A stretch of 37,587 bases of DNA from Oscillospiraceae bacterium. Its GTDB lineage: Bacteria > Bacillota > Clostridia > Oscillospirales > Ruminococcaceae. The position numbers and the translations under genes were made by a program. The stretch covers positions 83,418 to 121,004 of the forward strand of contig CABIYQ010000004.1 of assembly GCA_902362965.1 (NCBI GenBank), written 5' to 3'. Under the pieces are notes generated by a model. That model was not told the DNA's origin. It saw only the letters and a program-made list of their open reading frames with translations, and searched no databases. Below, piece by piece: positions 7,013 through 15,312 of the stretch. Numbering within the stretch: the first letter of the stretch is position 1; each line of letters opens with the position of its first letter.

Positions 7013-8110
7013 ATGAAAAGAAGTGCAAAAAAAATTTGTTCATTGATCATGTCAACCTTAATACTGTTTTCTACGGTACTTTATTTTTTTGAAAATAAAG
7101 CTTTTGCTGATCAGAGCAGAATAGATAATTTTAGTAAATCTTATAATTTAAGTAAAAATCCGGCACAAAATATGATTAATATTGCCCTTGCTCAACAAGA
7201 TAAAACAGGAAGTCTGCTTGGATACACGGAGGAATGGTGTGCTGATTTTGTCAGTGATTGTGCTGTATTAGCCGGTCAAAGTTCTGCTATTCCTCATGAT
7301 GGATATTGTCCTACATTAAAGCAAAAAATTATAAATGCAGGAGGAAAAGATGTTACATCTTCTCCTCAACCGGGAGATATTGTATTTTTTAACGGTCATG
7401 TTGAAATCGTTTATTCCGGAACATTAAATGCATTATATTCTATAGGCGGTAATACTGGAAGTGGAAGTAGTTTATATGCACGTAAGGTTTGTGCGCCGCG
7501 TATTCATGGTGGAGTGGTATGTGTTTTGCGACCCAATTACGATGAAAATGCTGTTCCCCTTACATTTCAAAATGATGATGAACTTAAAATACCATATCCA
7601 CGTCCTACCGGAAATCCTAATTTGCAGAATGGTTCATCAGGAGACAGCGTAAAATGGCTGCAATATGCTTTGAATCTTGTAAACAACGCAGGACTAACAG
7701 TTGATGGTCAATTTGGATCGGGAACACAACAAGCAGTTGTTAATTTCCAGCGTGCAAATGGATTAACAGCTGACGGCATTGCAGGTCCGGCAACAATAAG
7801 TAAGATTGTAGAGGTTAGGAAGAAACAATTAGGTTCATCAACAAATACTGACACAGAACTTGGAATACCATATCCACGTCCTACCGGAAATCCTAATTTG
7901 CAGAATGGTTCATCAGGAGACAGTGTAAAATGGCTGCAATATGCTTTGAATCTTGTAAATAATGCAGGACTAACAGTTGATGGTCAATTTGGATCAGGAA
8001 CAAAACAAGCTGTTATCAATTTCCAAAGAGCATATGGTCTTGATGTTGATGGAATCGCTGGACCTGCAACAATAAGTAAGATTATTGAAGTTAGAAAAAA
8101 GCAGATCTAA
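7013..8110 (+). CDS. Secreted CHAP-domain peptidoglycan hydrolase with two PG-binding modules
   Basis: 365 residues. Signal peptide about 1-33 (MKRSAKK, hydrophobic core, AFA-D cleavage site). Residues 40-175 form a CHAP/NlpC-P60-like cysteine amidase-endopeptidase domain: catalytic Cys76 in EEWCADFV and His129 in GDIVFFNGHVEIVY. Two PG_binding_1 modules follow (about 196-272 and 287-363), each with GDSVKWLQYAL, VDGQFGSGT and GIAGPATIS, joined by a TNTD linker. It acts outside the cell on peptidoglycan, as an autolysin or an attack enzyme. ATG at 7013 with AAAGAAG just upstream; the promoter position rules out earlier starts except 6983. It is 39 bp before a paralogue and probably cotranscribed. 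Confidence 0.88.
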   Translation: MKRSAKKICSLIMSTLILFSTVLYFFENKAFADQSRIDNFSKSYNLSKNPAQNMINIALAQQDKTGSLLGYTEEWCADFVSDCAVLAGQSSAIPHDGYCPTLKQKIINAGGKDVTSSPQPGDIVFFNGHVEIVYSGTLNALYSIGGNTGSGSSLYARKVCAPRIHGGVVCVLRPNYDENAVPLTFQNDDELKIPYPRPTGNPNLQNGSSGDSVKWLQYALNLVNNAGLTVDGQFGSGTQQAVVNFQRANGLTADGIAGPATISKIVEVRKKQLGSSTNTDTELGIPYPRPTGNPNLQNGSSGDSVKWLQYALNLVNNAGLTVDGQFGSGTKQAVINFQRAYGLDVDGIAGPATISKIIEVRKKQI

Positions 8111-8149
8111 AATTGCTGTATAATTAATTAATAATGGAGGAAAATAAAA

Positions 8150-9244
8150 ATGGTAAAAGAAAAAAGGTTATTGAAAAAAACTAGTTCATTAATAATTGCA
8201 ATTTTTATGTTGTTTTCATTTGCGTTCAACTTTCCAAATGATAAAGTTGAAGCTAGTGATATGGCTTCATATGTTCGCAGTTTAATAGGTACACCTGCAA
8301 AGGAATGGGGAAGCGGAACAGGAACGCAATGCGTAGAGCTTCCAAAGTATTATATAGAAAATTATTTTGGATTATATACAAAAACACTTGCATTAGGTAA
8401 TGGAAATGAAATGTATAAAATAGTAAGCCAAACATTTTCAAGTAAATTTCAAAAAATAGATTATTATAATGGATTCGTGCCGCAACCCGGAGATATTATT
8501 TCTTATCATAGTTCATCTTCACCAGCTTATGGACATGCAGCAATTGTATATGAAGTTTCAGGTAATACATATAAAATAGCAGAGCAGTGGAATGGAAGCA
8601 ATACAGTAAGATCTAATACAAAAACTGTAGCAGCCGGACAATATGGTGTAAGCTATACAATTATAGGTGTTGCCAGACCAAAAAATCAAACAACTACCTC
8701 AAATGATACTGAACTTAAAATACCATATCCACGTCCGACCGGCAATCCTAATTTACAAAATGGTTCATCAGGGGACAGTGTAAAATGGCTGCAATATGCT
8801 TTGAACCTTGTAAACAACGCAGGACTAACAGTTGATGGTCAATTTGGATCGGGAACACAACAAGCAGTTGTTAATTTCCAGCGTGCAAATGGATTAACAG
8901 CTGACGGCATTGCAGGTCCGGCAACAATAAGTAAAATTGTAGAGGTTAGAAAGAAACAATTAGGTTCATCAACAAATACTGATACAGAACTTGGAATACC
9001 ATATCCACGTCCGACCGGCAATCCTAATTTACAGAATGGTTCATCAGGAGACAGTGTAAAATGGCTGCAATATGCTTTGAATCTTGTAAATAATGCAGGA
9101 CTAACAGTTGATGGTCAATTTGGATCAGGAACAAAACAGGCTGTTATCAACTTCCAAAGAGCATATGGTCTTGATGTTGATGGAATCGCTGGACCTGCAA
9201 CAATTAACAAAATTGTTGCAGTTAGAAAGAGTCAATTAAATTAA
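8150..9244 (+). CDS. Secreted CHAP-domain peptidoglycan hydrolase, paralogue
   Basis: 364 residues. Signal peptide about 1-35 (MVKEKRLLKK, hydrophobic core, VEA-S). The CHAP domain (about 37-175) has Cys61 in TQCVELPKY and His129 in YGHAAIVYE, and differs strongly from the CHAP domain of the gene before it. The two C-terminal PG_binding_1 modules (about 190-268 and 283-362) are nearly identical to those of its neighbour, base by base. The ATG follows TGGAGGAAAAT. Together the pair delivers two different catalytic heads on the same wall-targeting tail, probably from the promoter at 6942. Confidence 0.88.
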   Translation: MVKEKRLLKKTSSLIIAIFMLFSFAFNFPNDKVEASDMASYVRSLIGTPAKEWGSGTGTQCVELPKYYIENYFGLYTKTLALGNGNEMYKIVSQTFSSKFQKIDYYNGFVPQPGDIISYHSSSSPAYGHAAIVYEVSGNTYKIAEQWNGSNTVRSNTKTVAAGQYGVSYTIIGVARPKNQTTTSNDTELKIPYPRPTGNPNLQNGSSGDSVKWLQYALNLVNNAGLTVDGQFGSGTQQAVVNFQRANGLTADGIAGPATISKIVEVRKKQLGSSTNTDTELGIPYPRPTGNPNLQNGSSGDSVKWLQYALNLVNNAGLTVDGQFGSGTKQAVINFQRAYGLDVDGIAGPATINKIVAVRKSQLN

Positions 9245-9303
9245 TAGAAAATTTATAAAATGTAAAAATCAGCAATATTTAGAAAAGTTTTTTTACGCAT
9301 TAA

Positions 9304-9329
9304 AGCTCGGTTAATAGCCGGGCTTTTGA
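9304..9329 (+). terminator. Terminator after the CHAP gene pair
   Basis: Stem AGCTCGG/CCGGGCT (9304-9310, 9318-9324, one G-U pair) followed by TTTT. A weaker, diverged copy lies upstream of the pair at 6868-6890. Confidence 0.7.
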
Positions 9330-9354
9330 TGTATAATATAGTAAATACACATTA

Positions 9355-9445
9355 GGGGGCATACTGATAGACGGTTATCCCCATATCTAATGCAACAAAA
9401 AGCAAGATAGTGAGAACTGGTTAGGAGTTTTTTGCTTTCATAAAT
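9355..9445 (+). pseudogene. Degenerate inverted copy of the toxin-antisense module
   Basis: On the plus strand GGGGGCATACTGATAGACGG matches the start of the antisense RNA at 6516 downward, and AGCAAGATAGTGAGAAC (9399-9415) matches its toxin-complementary part. The intervening terminator region is missing. In the toxin orientation the frame is interrupted by a stop just before the conserved VLTILL core, and no consensus -35 is present, so it looks decayed. It may still yield an RNA ending at the AAAGCAA/TTGCTTT hairpin. Confidence 0.5.
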
Positions 9446-9452
9446 ACAAAAA

Positions 9453-9485
9453 AGCCGATGCTTTCAAATTTTATCAGCATCGGCT
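9453..9485 (-). terminator. Terminator of the cohesin-dockerin gene
   Basis: Ten-base perfect stem AGCCGATGCT/AGCATCGGCT, followed leftward by TTTTTTGTATTT. Confidence 0.85.
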
Positions 9486-9511
9486 ATATTAGTATTGATT
9501 TTATAATTTTA

Positions 9512-10456
9512 TTATTTTAAATCACTGCTTTTTATAGGAAAGTCATTAGCAGTTATATATCCTGATTCAATCATTCTTATTGCTTTAGCATCATTAGCAT
9601 TTACGCCGTCGCCTCGATCACAGCAATCTGCATTGTCCTTACCCTGTGCAGACAGAGCGTAATTAGGATTTCCTAAAGACTGAGAAATAGCAACTGAATC
9701 AGCTATTGTAACTCTTCCGTCGCAATTTGCATCGCCTAAAAGTAAGTTATCGGAACAAACAGCTATATATCCATCATATGTTTTGTTAATATTTGCGAGT
9801 GCAGGCACTTTAAGAATGTCGGCAGCTGTAGCGGTAAATGTAGGATTATCAGAAGAATAAATACCTTTTTTAAAAGTATAAGCCTGCATATTATATCCAT
9901 TTGTATCACATTCTTTGTTTATAAATAAATCGCTGGCATTATTAGTTGATTTATAAATAATATCAATAGGATAAACATCACCTATTTTTGCATTTTTAGG
10001 CAGAATAAATGTAAATGACCACATTACACCGTTAGTACCTGAATTTGCACTGCCAGCTGTACATAAGAAATAACCATTCATACCATATTTAGAAGCATTA
10101 GGGTCACTTGTGGGAGTACCAGAACCTAATCGTTTAATTGCATCACCTGCATCAATCTTTGGAAGATTAAAAGTAGAGTCTTCAGCTAATTTAAGACGTG
10201 AATCCCAATAAACATGAATACCTGTTGAACAATAAGCAAGTTGTGCTCCTGAAACTTTAAGATTAACTGTAACTTGCTTGCCGGCGGCATTACTTTGTGT
10301 AAGAACTATTTTATCCATTGTGAGTTTAGGCTTAGTAAGCGCCGCATTAGCATTTCCGTTATCTTTATAACCTGTTGCAGATACATTTACTGCAAAAACA
10401 GTAAGAGCCGTTGTTACCGCAACAGCAGCAGAAATTAATTTTTTTAATGTTTTCAT
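9512..10456 (-). CDS. Cohesin-dockerin adaptor scaffoldin (ScaC-like)
   Basis: 314 residues. Signal peptide about 1-27 (ending VSA-T). Residues about 40-215 look like one cohesin: two conserved stretches, KQVTVNLKVSGAQLAYCST and GIHVYWDSRLKLAED, near the start, and GVMWSFTFILP later. Residues about 240-305 are a type I dockerin of the Ruminococcus kind: calcium loop GDANCDGRVTIAD, spacer NPNYALSAQGKDNAD, second loop CDRGDGVNANDAKAI. One cohesin plus one dockerin in about 33 kDa is the layout of the R. flavefaciens adaptor ScaC, which swaps the enzyme specificity of the scaffoldin. It would work outside the cell in the cellulosome. ATG follows AGGAG; promoter at 10489-10518. The cohesin call is by pattern only. 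Confidence 0.78.
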   Translation of the reverse strand: MKTLKKLISAAVAVTTALTVFAVNVSATGYKDNGNANAALTKPKLTMDKIVLTQSNAAGKQVTVNLKVSGAQLAYCSTGIHVYWDSRLKLAEDSTFNLPKIDAGDAIKRLGSGTPTSDPNASKYGMNGYFLCTAGSANSGTNGVMWSFTFILPKNAKIGDVYPIDIIYKSTNNASDLFINKECDTNGYNMQAYTFKKGIYSSDNPTFTATAADILKVPALANINKTYDGYIAVCSDNLLLGDANCDGRVTIADSVAISQSLGNPNYALSAQGKDNADCCDRGDGVNANDAKAIRMIESGYITANDFPIKSSDLK

Positions 10457-10488
10457 AAAACCACTCCTATAAAATATAATTATACCGA

Positions 10489-10518
10489 ATTATACCATAT
10501 TTATATATTATTTGTCAA
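10489..10518 (-). promoter_or_regulatory. Promoter of the cohesin-dockerin gene
   Basis: Minus strand TTGACA (10513-10518), 18 bp, TATAAT (10489-10494). Confidence 0.75.
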
Positions 10519-10576
10519 TGCTTTTTACTTTATTATAACAAGTTTGACGTATTCAATAGCTTTTGGCATTAATAAA

Positions 10577-10612
10577 AAATCACGGATAGCCTTTGCTTTC
10601 CGTGATTTTTTT
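10577..10612 (-). terminator. Terminator of the GH5-dockerin gene
   Basis: AAATCACGGA/TCCGTGATTT stem with T-runs on both sides, so it can end transcription in either direction; it lies directly after the GH5 gene stop. Confidence 0.85.
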
Positions 10613-10623
10613 ACAATAAAGTA

Positions 10624-12813
10624 TTATTCAGTAAACCTTCTTGTACCGTTTGAATCTGTCTGATTTTTTATTTTACTCCAGATGTATCTTAGCTGCCAGC
10701 CGTCATAATTGGTTATTTCTGCTGAATTACCGGCCATCATAATTGTAGGTTCCGGAAAGCCTCCCGGCGGGAATCCGTCGATAGCGCCTTCTTCACCGTA
10801 AAAGTCAGTAATTCCGAAGCCGTGACCAAGCTCATGTTCAAATACATGTACATTTACGCCGTTAAGCATATTCAAATATGCATTGTCTGAAAGACGCTGC
10901 CCCCAGTCGCCTCCGCAGCCGCCGATGTCAGGGAATCCCTGAGTTGCCCAGAGATACATGTCGAAACGCTTGTCAAGACCGCCCGGATACTGATAGCTTC
11001 TGTCATAGAAGTGTTCCATACGTGAAAGCTCGTCCGGAGCATTTGGAAGAAGCGTTGGAATTTCTTCATAGCCGTTTGAAGTATCTCCGCTGCTGTCGTA
11101 AGGAGTACAATCTGTATAAATTATTTCATCAGGCTGTTTGTCTAGAATAACGCTTTCATCAATAACTGCCCAGCCAACGACATTTACATCAACATGATCG
11201 TATTTCCAGCCGTCGTAGCTGACCAGATAATCAGTCCAATTATTTACGGAATCTTCAATCAGCTTTTCAAACTGTTTTCTCTGATCAAGAGTAACCGTTT
11301 TGTAGGACTGCCAGCGTACTACGTAATTAAGCGTACCGTTTCCTGCGTCAATCTGATCAAAAATAGTATTCCATCTATCAGTTGATTTTTCTCTTTCTAT
11401 TCTGTTGGTCCAGACCCAGTCCAGAGCCGCCTGATACTCTGTCGGCATATCGCTTAAATCAAGCTGTTCTTTATCTGACGCTGAATTTATAACAATTCTT
11501 TTTATGGCAGCATAGTCGAAAGCATTAATTTTTCCGTCACTGTTGATGTCTGCATATTCCGTATCCTCAACACTGAGAAATGCTTTTTTCACAAGGCAGT
11601 CTCCCAATATGGCGACATCCTGTGTATCGACTTTGCCGTCTTGGTTTATATCGCCTTTAAGCACATTATTATCAAGTACGCTTAAAAGCTGCTGATTAAG
11701 TGTTGAATCAGTCATTCGGCATTGATTTCTGTCATAATGAAGTCCTGTAATATCCCATAAAACCGGACACATCTGACGATCGTAAGCCGCTTTGCAGACA
11801 GAAGAAAGGAAAAGTCTTACCGAATCTTCTTCCTTATTGTTTTTCGGACAGCCGTATTCGCCGAAAATAACAGGAATACCCTTATCAACAAATGCAGATT
11901 TCATAAGATCCATATTTTTATTAAGTTCTGCGAAATCTTCTTCCGTTCCCCAGGTAGTACGGTTTTTACCCCAGTCTGCGTCCTCTTCAAGTATTGCAAA
12001 ATCTGACGGTGTATAATAATGAACTGAAACCGCACATCTGTCTGCGGGATCCTGAGGCATTTCAAAAAGCGGATCGCATGTAAGTTCCACATCTGTTTTA
12101 TATCCTGAAATCAGAAGATGACGTAAATCATTGTTTCCGCCGGAAGAACGCACTATGTCTACAAAGGTTTGATTTACCTCGTTTACCAGATCATAAGATT
12201 CCGCTTTACCTTCGGTACTGCCGCTCCATCTGTTCCAAAGGGAATCCCAGCCTAATTCTTCGTTCTGTGATTCAAATATAAGATAATCTCCGTAATCCTT
12301 GAATTCCTCACTGAGCTGAGTCCAGATTTTCTTATATTTATTCATACAGTTTTCTTTATCGGAAGGCATATTTTCCAGCCATCCGCTGTCATAATGAAGA
12401 TTCATAATGACATACATTCCGGCGTCAAGCGCCCAGTTTACTATCTGCTTTACCCTTTCAAGATATGCTCCGCTTATGGTATAATCTTCAGACATAAGGT
12501 TAGACCACGCCACAGGCACTCTCAAGGTTTCAAAACCGGATTCAGCGTAACCCTTGATCATATCTTCGGTAATTTCCGGACTTCCCCATGCAGTTTCATA
12601 GGATTTAACGCTGCCGTCTCCCCACTGTGCTATCCAATCGCCGCAGGATTCAAGGGTATTTCCAAGATTTATGCCGATACCCATATCCCGAACAATTTCC
12701 GCAGTAGTCAAATTTCTCATCTGACTGCCGGCAGCTGAAGCCGGCTGCGGAATAACTCCGATTACAGCTATAACACACACCGCAGATACAGCTGAAATAA
12801 TTTTTTTTAACAA
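10624..12813 (-). CDS. Cellulosomal GH5 endoglucanase with internal dockerin and C-terminal metzincin-like domain
   Basis: 729 residues. Signal peptide about 1-28 (ending ASA-A). GH5 domain about 35-380: GINLGNTLE, acid/base Glu185 in FESQNEE, nucleophile Glu319 in IFGEYG; expected to cleave beta-1,4-glucan. Type I dockerin about 387-444 with loops GDINQDGKVDTQD and ADINSDGKINAFD. Residues about 460-729 hold HELGHGFGITD (660-670), the metzincin zinc signature HExxHxxGxxD, and a likely Met-turn TIMMAG (about 690-695). A dockerin in the middle rather than at an end is unusual. The start is TTG at 12813 because AGGAGG ends six bases before it; the ATG at 12828 is part of that ribosome site. The metzincin substrate is unknown. 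Confidence 0.88.
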   Translation of the reverse strand: MLKKIISAVSAVCVIAVIGVIPQPASAAGSQMRNLTTAEIVRDMGIGINLGNTLESCGDWIAQWGDGSVKSYETAWGSPEITEDMIKGYAESGFETLRVPVAWSNLMSEDYTISGAYLERVKQIVNWALDAGMYVIMNLHYDSGWLENMPSDKENCMNKYKKIWTQLSEEFKDYGDYLIFESQNEELGWDSLWNRWSGSTEGKAESYDLVNEVNQTFVDIVRSSGGNNDLRHLLISGYKTDVELTCDPLFEMPQDPADRCAVSVHYYTPSDFAILEEDADWGKNRTTWGTEEDFAELNKNMDLMKSAFVDKGIPVIFGEYGCPKNNKEEDSVRLFLSSVCKAAYDRQMCPVLWDITGLHYDRNQCRMTDSTLNQQLLSVLDNNVLKGDINQDGKVDTQDVAILGDCLVKKAFLSVEDTEYADINSDGKINAFDYAAIKRIVINSASDKEQLDLSDMPTEYQAALDWVWTNRIEREKSTDRWNTIFDQIDAGNGTLNYVVRWQSYKTVTLDQRKQFEKLIEDSVNNWTDYLVSYDGWKYDHVDVNVVGWAVIDESVILDKQPDEIIYTDCTPYDSSGDTSNGYEEIPTLLPNAPDELSRMEHFYDRSYQYPGGLDKRFDMYLWATQGFPDIGGCGGDWGQRLSDNAYLNMLNGVNVHVFEHELGHGFGITDFYGEEGAIDGFPPGGFPEPTIMMAGNSAEITNYDGWQLRYIWSKIKNQTDSNGTRRFTE

Positions 12814-12848
12814 AATAAACCTCCTCATATAAATTTTTAACTAAATAA

Positions 12849-12878
12849 ATTTTATCATATAAAGCAACGTCTCGTCAA
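12849..12878 (-). promoter_or_regulatory. Promoter of the GH5-dockerin gene
   Basis: Minus strand TTGACG (12873-12878), 18 bp, TAAAAT (12849-12854). The palindrome GTCAATTGAC (12875-12884) overlaps the -35 region and could be an operator. Confidence 0.6.
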
Positions 12879-12926
12879 TTGACATTTTGAATAATTTTGT
12901 TAATATTTGTTAAAATAAAAGCTACA

Positions 12927-13889
12927 CTATTTACAATCTTCGCTTTCGTCATTTAAATAAGTTTCTACAATAAAATTAGGACGCCGCTTAGTCTCGAGGT
13001 AGATTTTTCCTATATATTCACCTATTACGCCGATCGAAAGCAGCTGTAATCCTCCGATCGCCCAGACCGAGACTACAATAGAAGTCCAACCCTGAACGGT
13101 TGCTCCCATGAAGTGTCTTATAAGAAAATAAATCAGCATAATTATACTGACAGTAAATATTCCGACTCCTAAAGCTGTGATCATTCTGATAGGCTTTATG
13201 GAAAGAGAAGTGATTCCCTCCATGGCAAACGAAAGCATTTTTTTTAAAGGATATTTGGATTCTCCTGCGAAACGTTCTTTTCTTTCATAATAAACAACGT
13301 CTGATTTGTAGCCCACCATCGGAACCATGCCTCTTAAGAATAAATTCACTTCTTTAAATTGTTCAAGAGCGTCTAACGCTCTTTTGCTCATAAGACGGTA
13401 GTCTGCATGATTATACGTTACTTCAACGCCCATTTTTGACATTATTTTATAGAAAGATTCCGCAGTAAACTTTTTAAAAAAAGTATCCGTTTTACGTGCG
13501 CTTCTGACTCCGTAAACTATATCGCATTTTTCATTTAAATATTTGTCGGTCATACCGTCAATTGCGTCTATATCGTCCTGTAAATCGGCGTCCAGAGAAA
13601 CGGCGGCGTCACATTCGTCCTTAACAGTCATCAGTCCCGCCATCAAAGCGTTTTGATGTCCTTTATTTCTGGAAAGTTTTATTCCTCTGAAAATACTGTC
13701 CGATTTATGCAGTTCACTGATAATTTTCCAGGTTTTGTCCTTTGAACCGTCATCAACAAAAACAATACGGCTTTTCGGTGAAATTTTTCCCATGCCGCAT
13801 AGACTGTTAATTTTTTCTTTAAGCTGTTTTGCAGTTTCGTGCAGTACCTCCTGTTCATTGTAGCAGGGTATAACTAAGTAAAGTATCAT
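12927..13889 (-). CDS. GtrB/DPM1-like membrane glycosyltransferase (GT2)
   Basis: 320 residues. GT-A domain about 1-220: nucleotide-sugar binding VIPCYNEQE, VDDGSKDKTW (D46, D47), the metal site SLDADLQDD and the YRLMSKRALDAL segment. Two C-terminal transmembrane helices (about 230-255 and 262-288) place it at the membrane. This is the GtrB/CsbB/DPM1 arrangement, which transfers a hexose from UDP- or GDP-sugar to a polyprenyl phosphate for later use outside the cell. No flippase (GtrA) or acceptor glycosyltransferase is beside it. It begins within the last four bases (ATGA) of the SGNH hydrolase gene, so the two are coupled. Confidence 0.85.
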   Translation of the reverse strand: MILYLVIPCYNEQEVLHETAKQLKEKINSLCGMGKISPKSRIVFVDDGSKDKTWKIISELHKSDSIFRGIKLSRNKGHQNALMAGLMTVKDECDAAVSLDADLQDDIDAIDGMTDKYLNEKCDIVYGVRSARKTDTFFKKFTAESFYKIMSKMGVEVTYNHADYRLMSKRALDALEQFKEVNLFLRGMVPMVGYKSDVVYYERKERFAGESKYPLKKMLSFAMEGITSLSIKPIRMITALGVGIFTVSIIMLIYFLIRHFMGATVQGWTSIVVSVWAIGGLQLLSIGVIGEYIGKIYLETKRRPNFIVETYLNDESEDCK

Positions 13890-15013
13890 TTTTCCGTCAT
13901 CCTTTTTCTGATCTTTGAATAAACCTTCAGCAATACTGCCGCAGAAATTAAAATTATTCCGGCGAATAATAATACTGATGAAAGTCTTATTTTTTTCTTT
14001 TGTTCTGTTTTATTTATATTTTCTGCTTCAGAGCTTTGTTTCTTTGAAGCTTCGGAAGTCACTTCAGTCGGATTGGTTTCATTTTCCGCAGAAAATGCGT
14101 CTGCGGTTTCCGTACGGAATTCCCCGTCTGCAAGCCTTATAATTTCGCCGGTTATATCTTCAGGTATTGCGCTGAGGTAATCTTCCGGAATGTTTTCAAG
14201 CTGAGTTTTGAAAACCTCACCGTTTCCCGGTTTTTCAAGAGTCTGAATAATTTCCTCTGCAATAAGCATATGACCGACATAATTCGGGTGTATATCAAAT
14301 TCTTTTATATTTGTATAGAGCCATGAATTTTCCGAAAATTTTTTATGTATATCGGCAATTACTGTCGGCTGCTGTCTGACAGCGTTATTTATAACGCCCA
14401 GATACATAGCGGTAAACGTTTTCAGAGGCTTCATTATACTGTTTAATTTTTCATTATCTGTTTCAAAAGGATTATAAACGGTCTGCATGATTATCGGCGC
14501 TTCCGGATTCAATTCGCTTATTTTTTTTCTGATCTCAGCAATATTTTCACCTGCCTGTGCAGCGGCAGGACCGAATGCAGACGCATATTTCATTATAAAT
14601 CCCTGAACAAACTCCTGTGAAAACACAAATTGTTCTTCTGAATTATTACCTCCTGCGTTTTTCAGTTCTGAAAGCGAATCAAGAAAGATCTGAAGCACAT
14701 CGTTACCGCCTATTGAAACGCATATCAGATCCGCTTGTTCAACAGAGCTTCTGACATCGGCGTCGTTTTCGAGCTGTTCGATAAGCTCCGCAGTTTGTCT
14801 GCCGTCTTTTGCAAAGTTATCAAGATCAGCGTCAAAGTACTCCTGTAAATATCCGCAGTAGGAAAGCTCGTCGTCGTCAAGACCGTATCCCGTTGAAATA
14901 CTGTCGCCCAGTACGGTTATTTTTTCAGCCGTCTCAGCCGAGACGCTCTGCATACACGCTAAAACAGCAAAAGCAGTAACGGCTGCCGCAAACTTTATTT
15001 TTATAGTTATCAT
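13886..15013 (-). CDS. Membrane-anchored SGNH/GDSL hydrolase
   Basis: 375 residues. Signal peptide about 1-26 (VSA-E), SGNH esterase fold about 30-245, a polar linker rich in Glu/Thr/Ser (about 280-335), one C-terminal transmembrane helix (about 341-362) and a basic tail (KIRKRM). Catalytic blocks: GDSIS with Ser38, IGGND, and DIHPN with the catalytic Asp/His. It is likely an esterase acting on an acylated wall glycan or lipid outside the membrane. ATG at 15013 has AAAGG unusually close (two bases), a weak initiation site. Coupled to the glycosyltransferase, suggesting both modify one envelope polymer (inference). Confidence 0.85.
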   Translation of the reverse strand: MITIKIKFAAAVTAFAVLACMQSVSAETAEKITVLGDSISTGYGLDDDELSYCGYLQEYFDADLDNFAKDGRQTAELIEQLENDADVRSSVEQADLICVSIGGNDVLQIFLDSLSELKNAGGNNSEEQFVFSQEFVQGFIMKYASAFGPAAAQAGENIAEIRKKISELNPEAPIIMQTVYNPFETDNEKLNSIMKPLKTFTAMYLGVINNAVRQQPTVIADIHKKFSENSWLYTNIKEFDIHPNYVGHMLIAEEIIQTLEKPGNGEVFKTQLENIPEDYLSAIPEDITGEIIRLADGEFRTETADAFSAENETNPTEVTSEASKKQSSEAENINKTEQKKKIRLSSVLLFAGIILISAAVLLKVYSKIRKRMTEK

Positions 15014-15077
15014 CGCCTTTCAGGATAAATATTCAGCGTCGGAAAATAAAAAAATTACAGCGGCGCTTACTGTATTA

Positions 15078-15106
15078 ATCATACCACAACACCTTATAAT
15101 ATGCAA
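15078..15106 (-). promoter_or_regulatory. Promoter of the SGNH hydrolase-glycosyltransferase operon
   Basis: Minus strand TTGCAT (15101-15106), 17 bp, TATGAT (15078-15083). Confidence 0.55.
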
Positions 15107-15135
15107 TAGATTTGTAAAATTTCTGCGGTAAAAAA

Positions 15136-15165
15136 ATCCCCCTGTCCTTTTTAGGATAGGGGGAT
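15136..15165 (-). terminator. Strong terminator
   Basis: Twelve-base stem ATCCCCCTGTCC/GGATAGGGGGAT (15136-15147, 15154-15165; one G-U pair) followed leftward by TTTTTTT. No intact gene ends here; it directly follows the frame remnant at 15165-15296. Confidence 0.8.
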
Positions 15166-15296
15166 CATATATTTTTTTCTGTAATCATATCAATGCGTTC
15201 AAGAATTCTGCCCTTTTGTATTTCCGACAGCTGACGGAAACGAATTAAAAATTTCAGATTTTTTCTTTTTAATAGGTAAAAACTACGCCTGCGTCA
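15165..15296 (-). pseudogene. Possible tail of a lost regulator gene
   Basis: A frame without a start codon reads leftward about 43 codons to TGA at 15165-15167. Its last 25 residues (FRQLSEIQKGRILERIDMI near the end) resemble the helical tails after the HTH of Clostridial XRE regulators, and a strong terminator follows at once. Too short to be certain; it could be chance. Confidence 0.28.
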
Positions 15297-15312
15297 TGCA
15301 GGCGTTTTTTTT
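15285..15312. terminator. Bidirectional terminator of the XRE gene at 15311
   Basis: ACGCCTGC/GCAGGCGT stem (15285-15292, 15298-15305), eight T on the plus side and AGTTTTTA on the minus side. The stem is nearly the same as the metG terminator at 17949. Confidence 0.8.
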
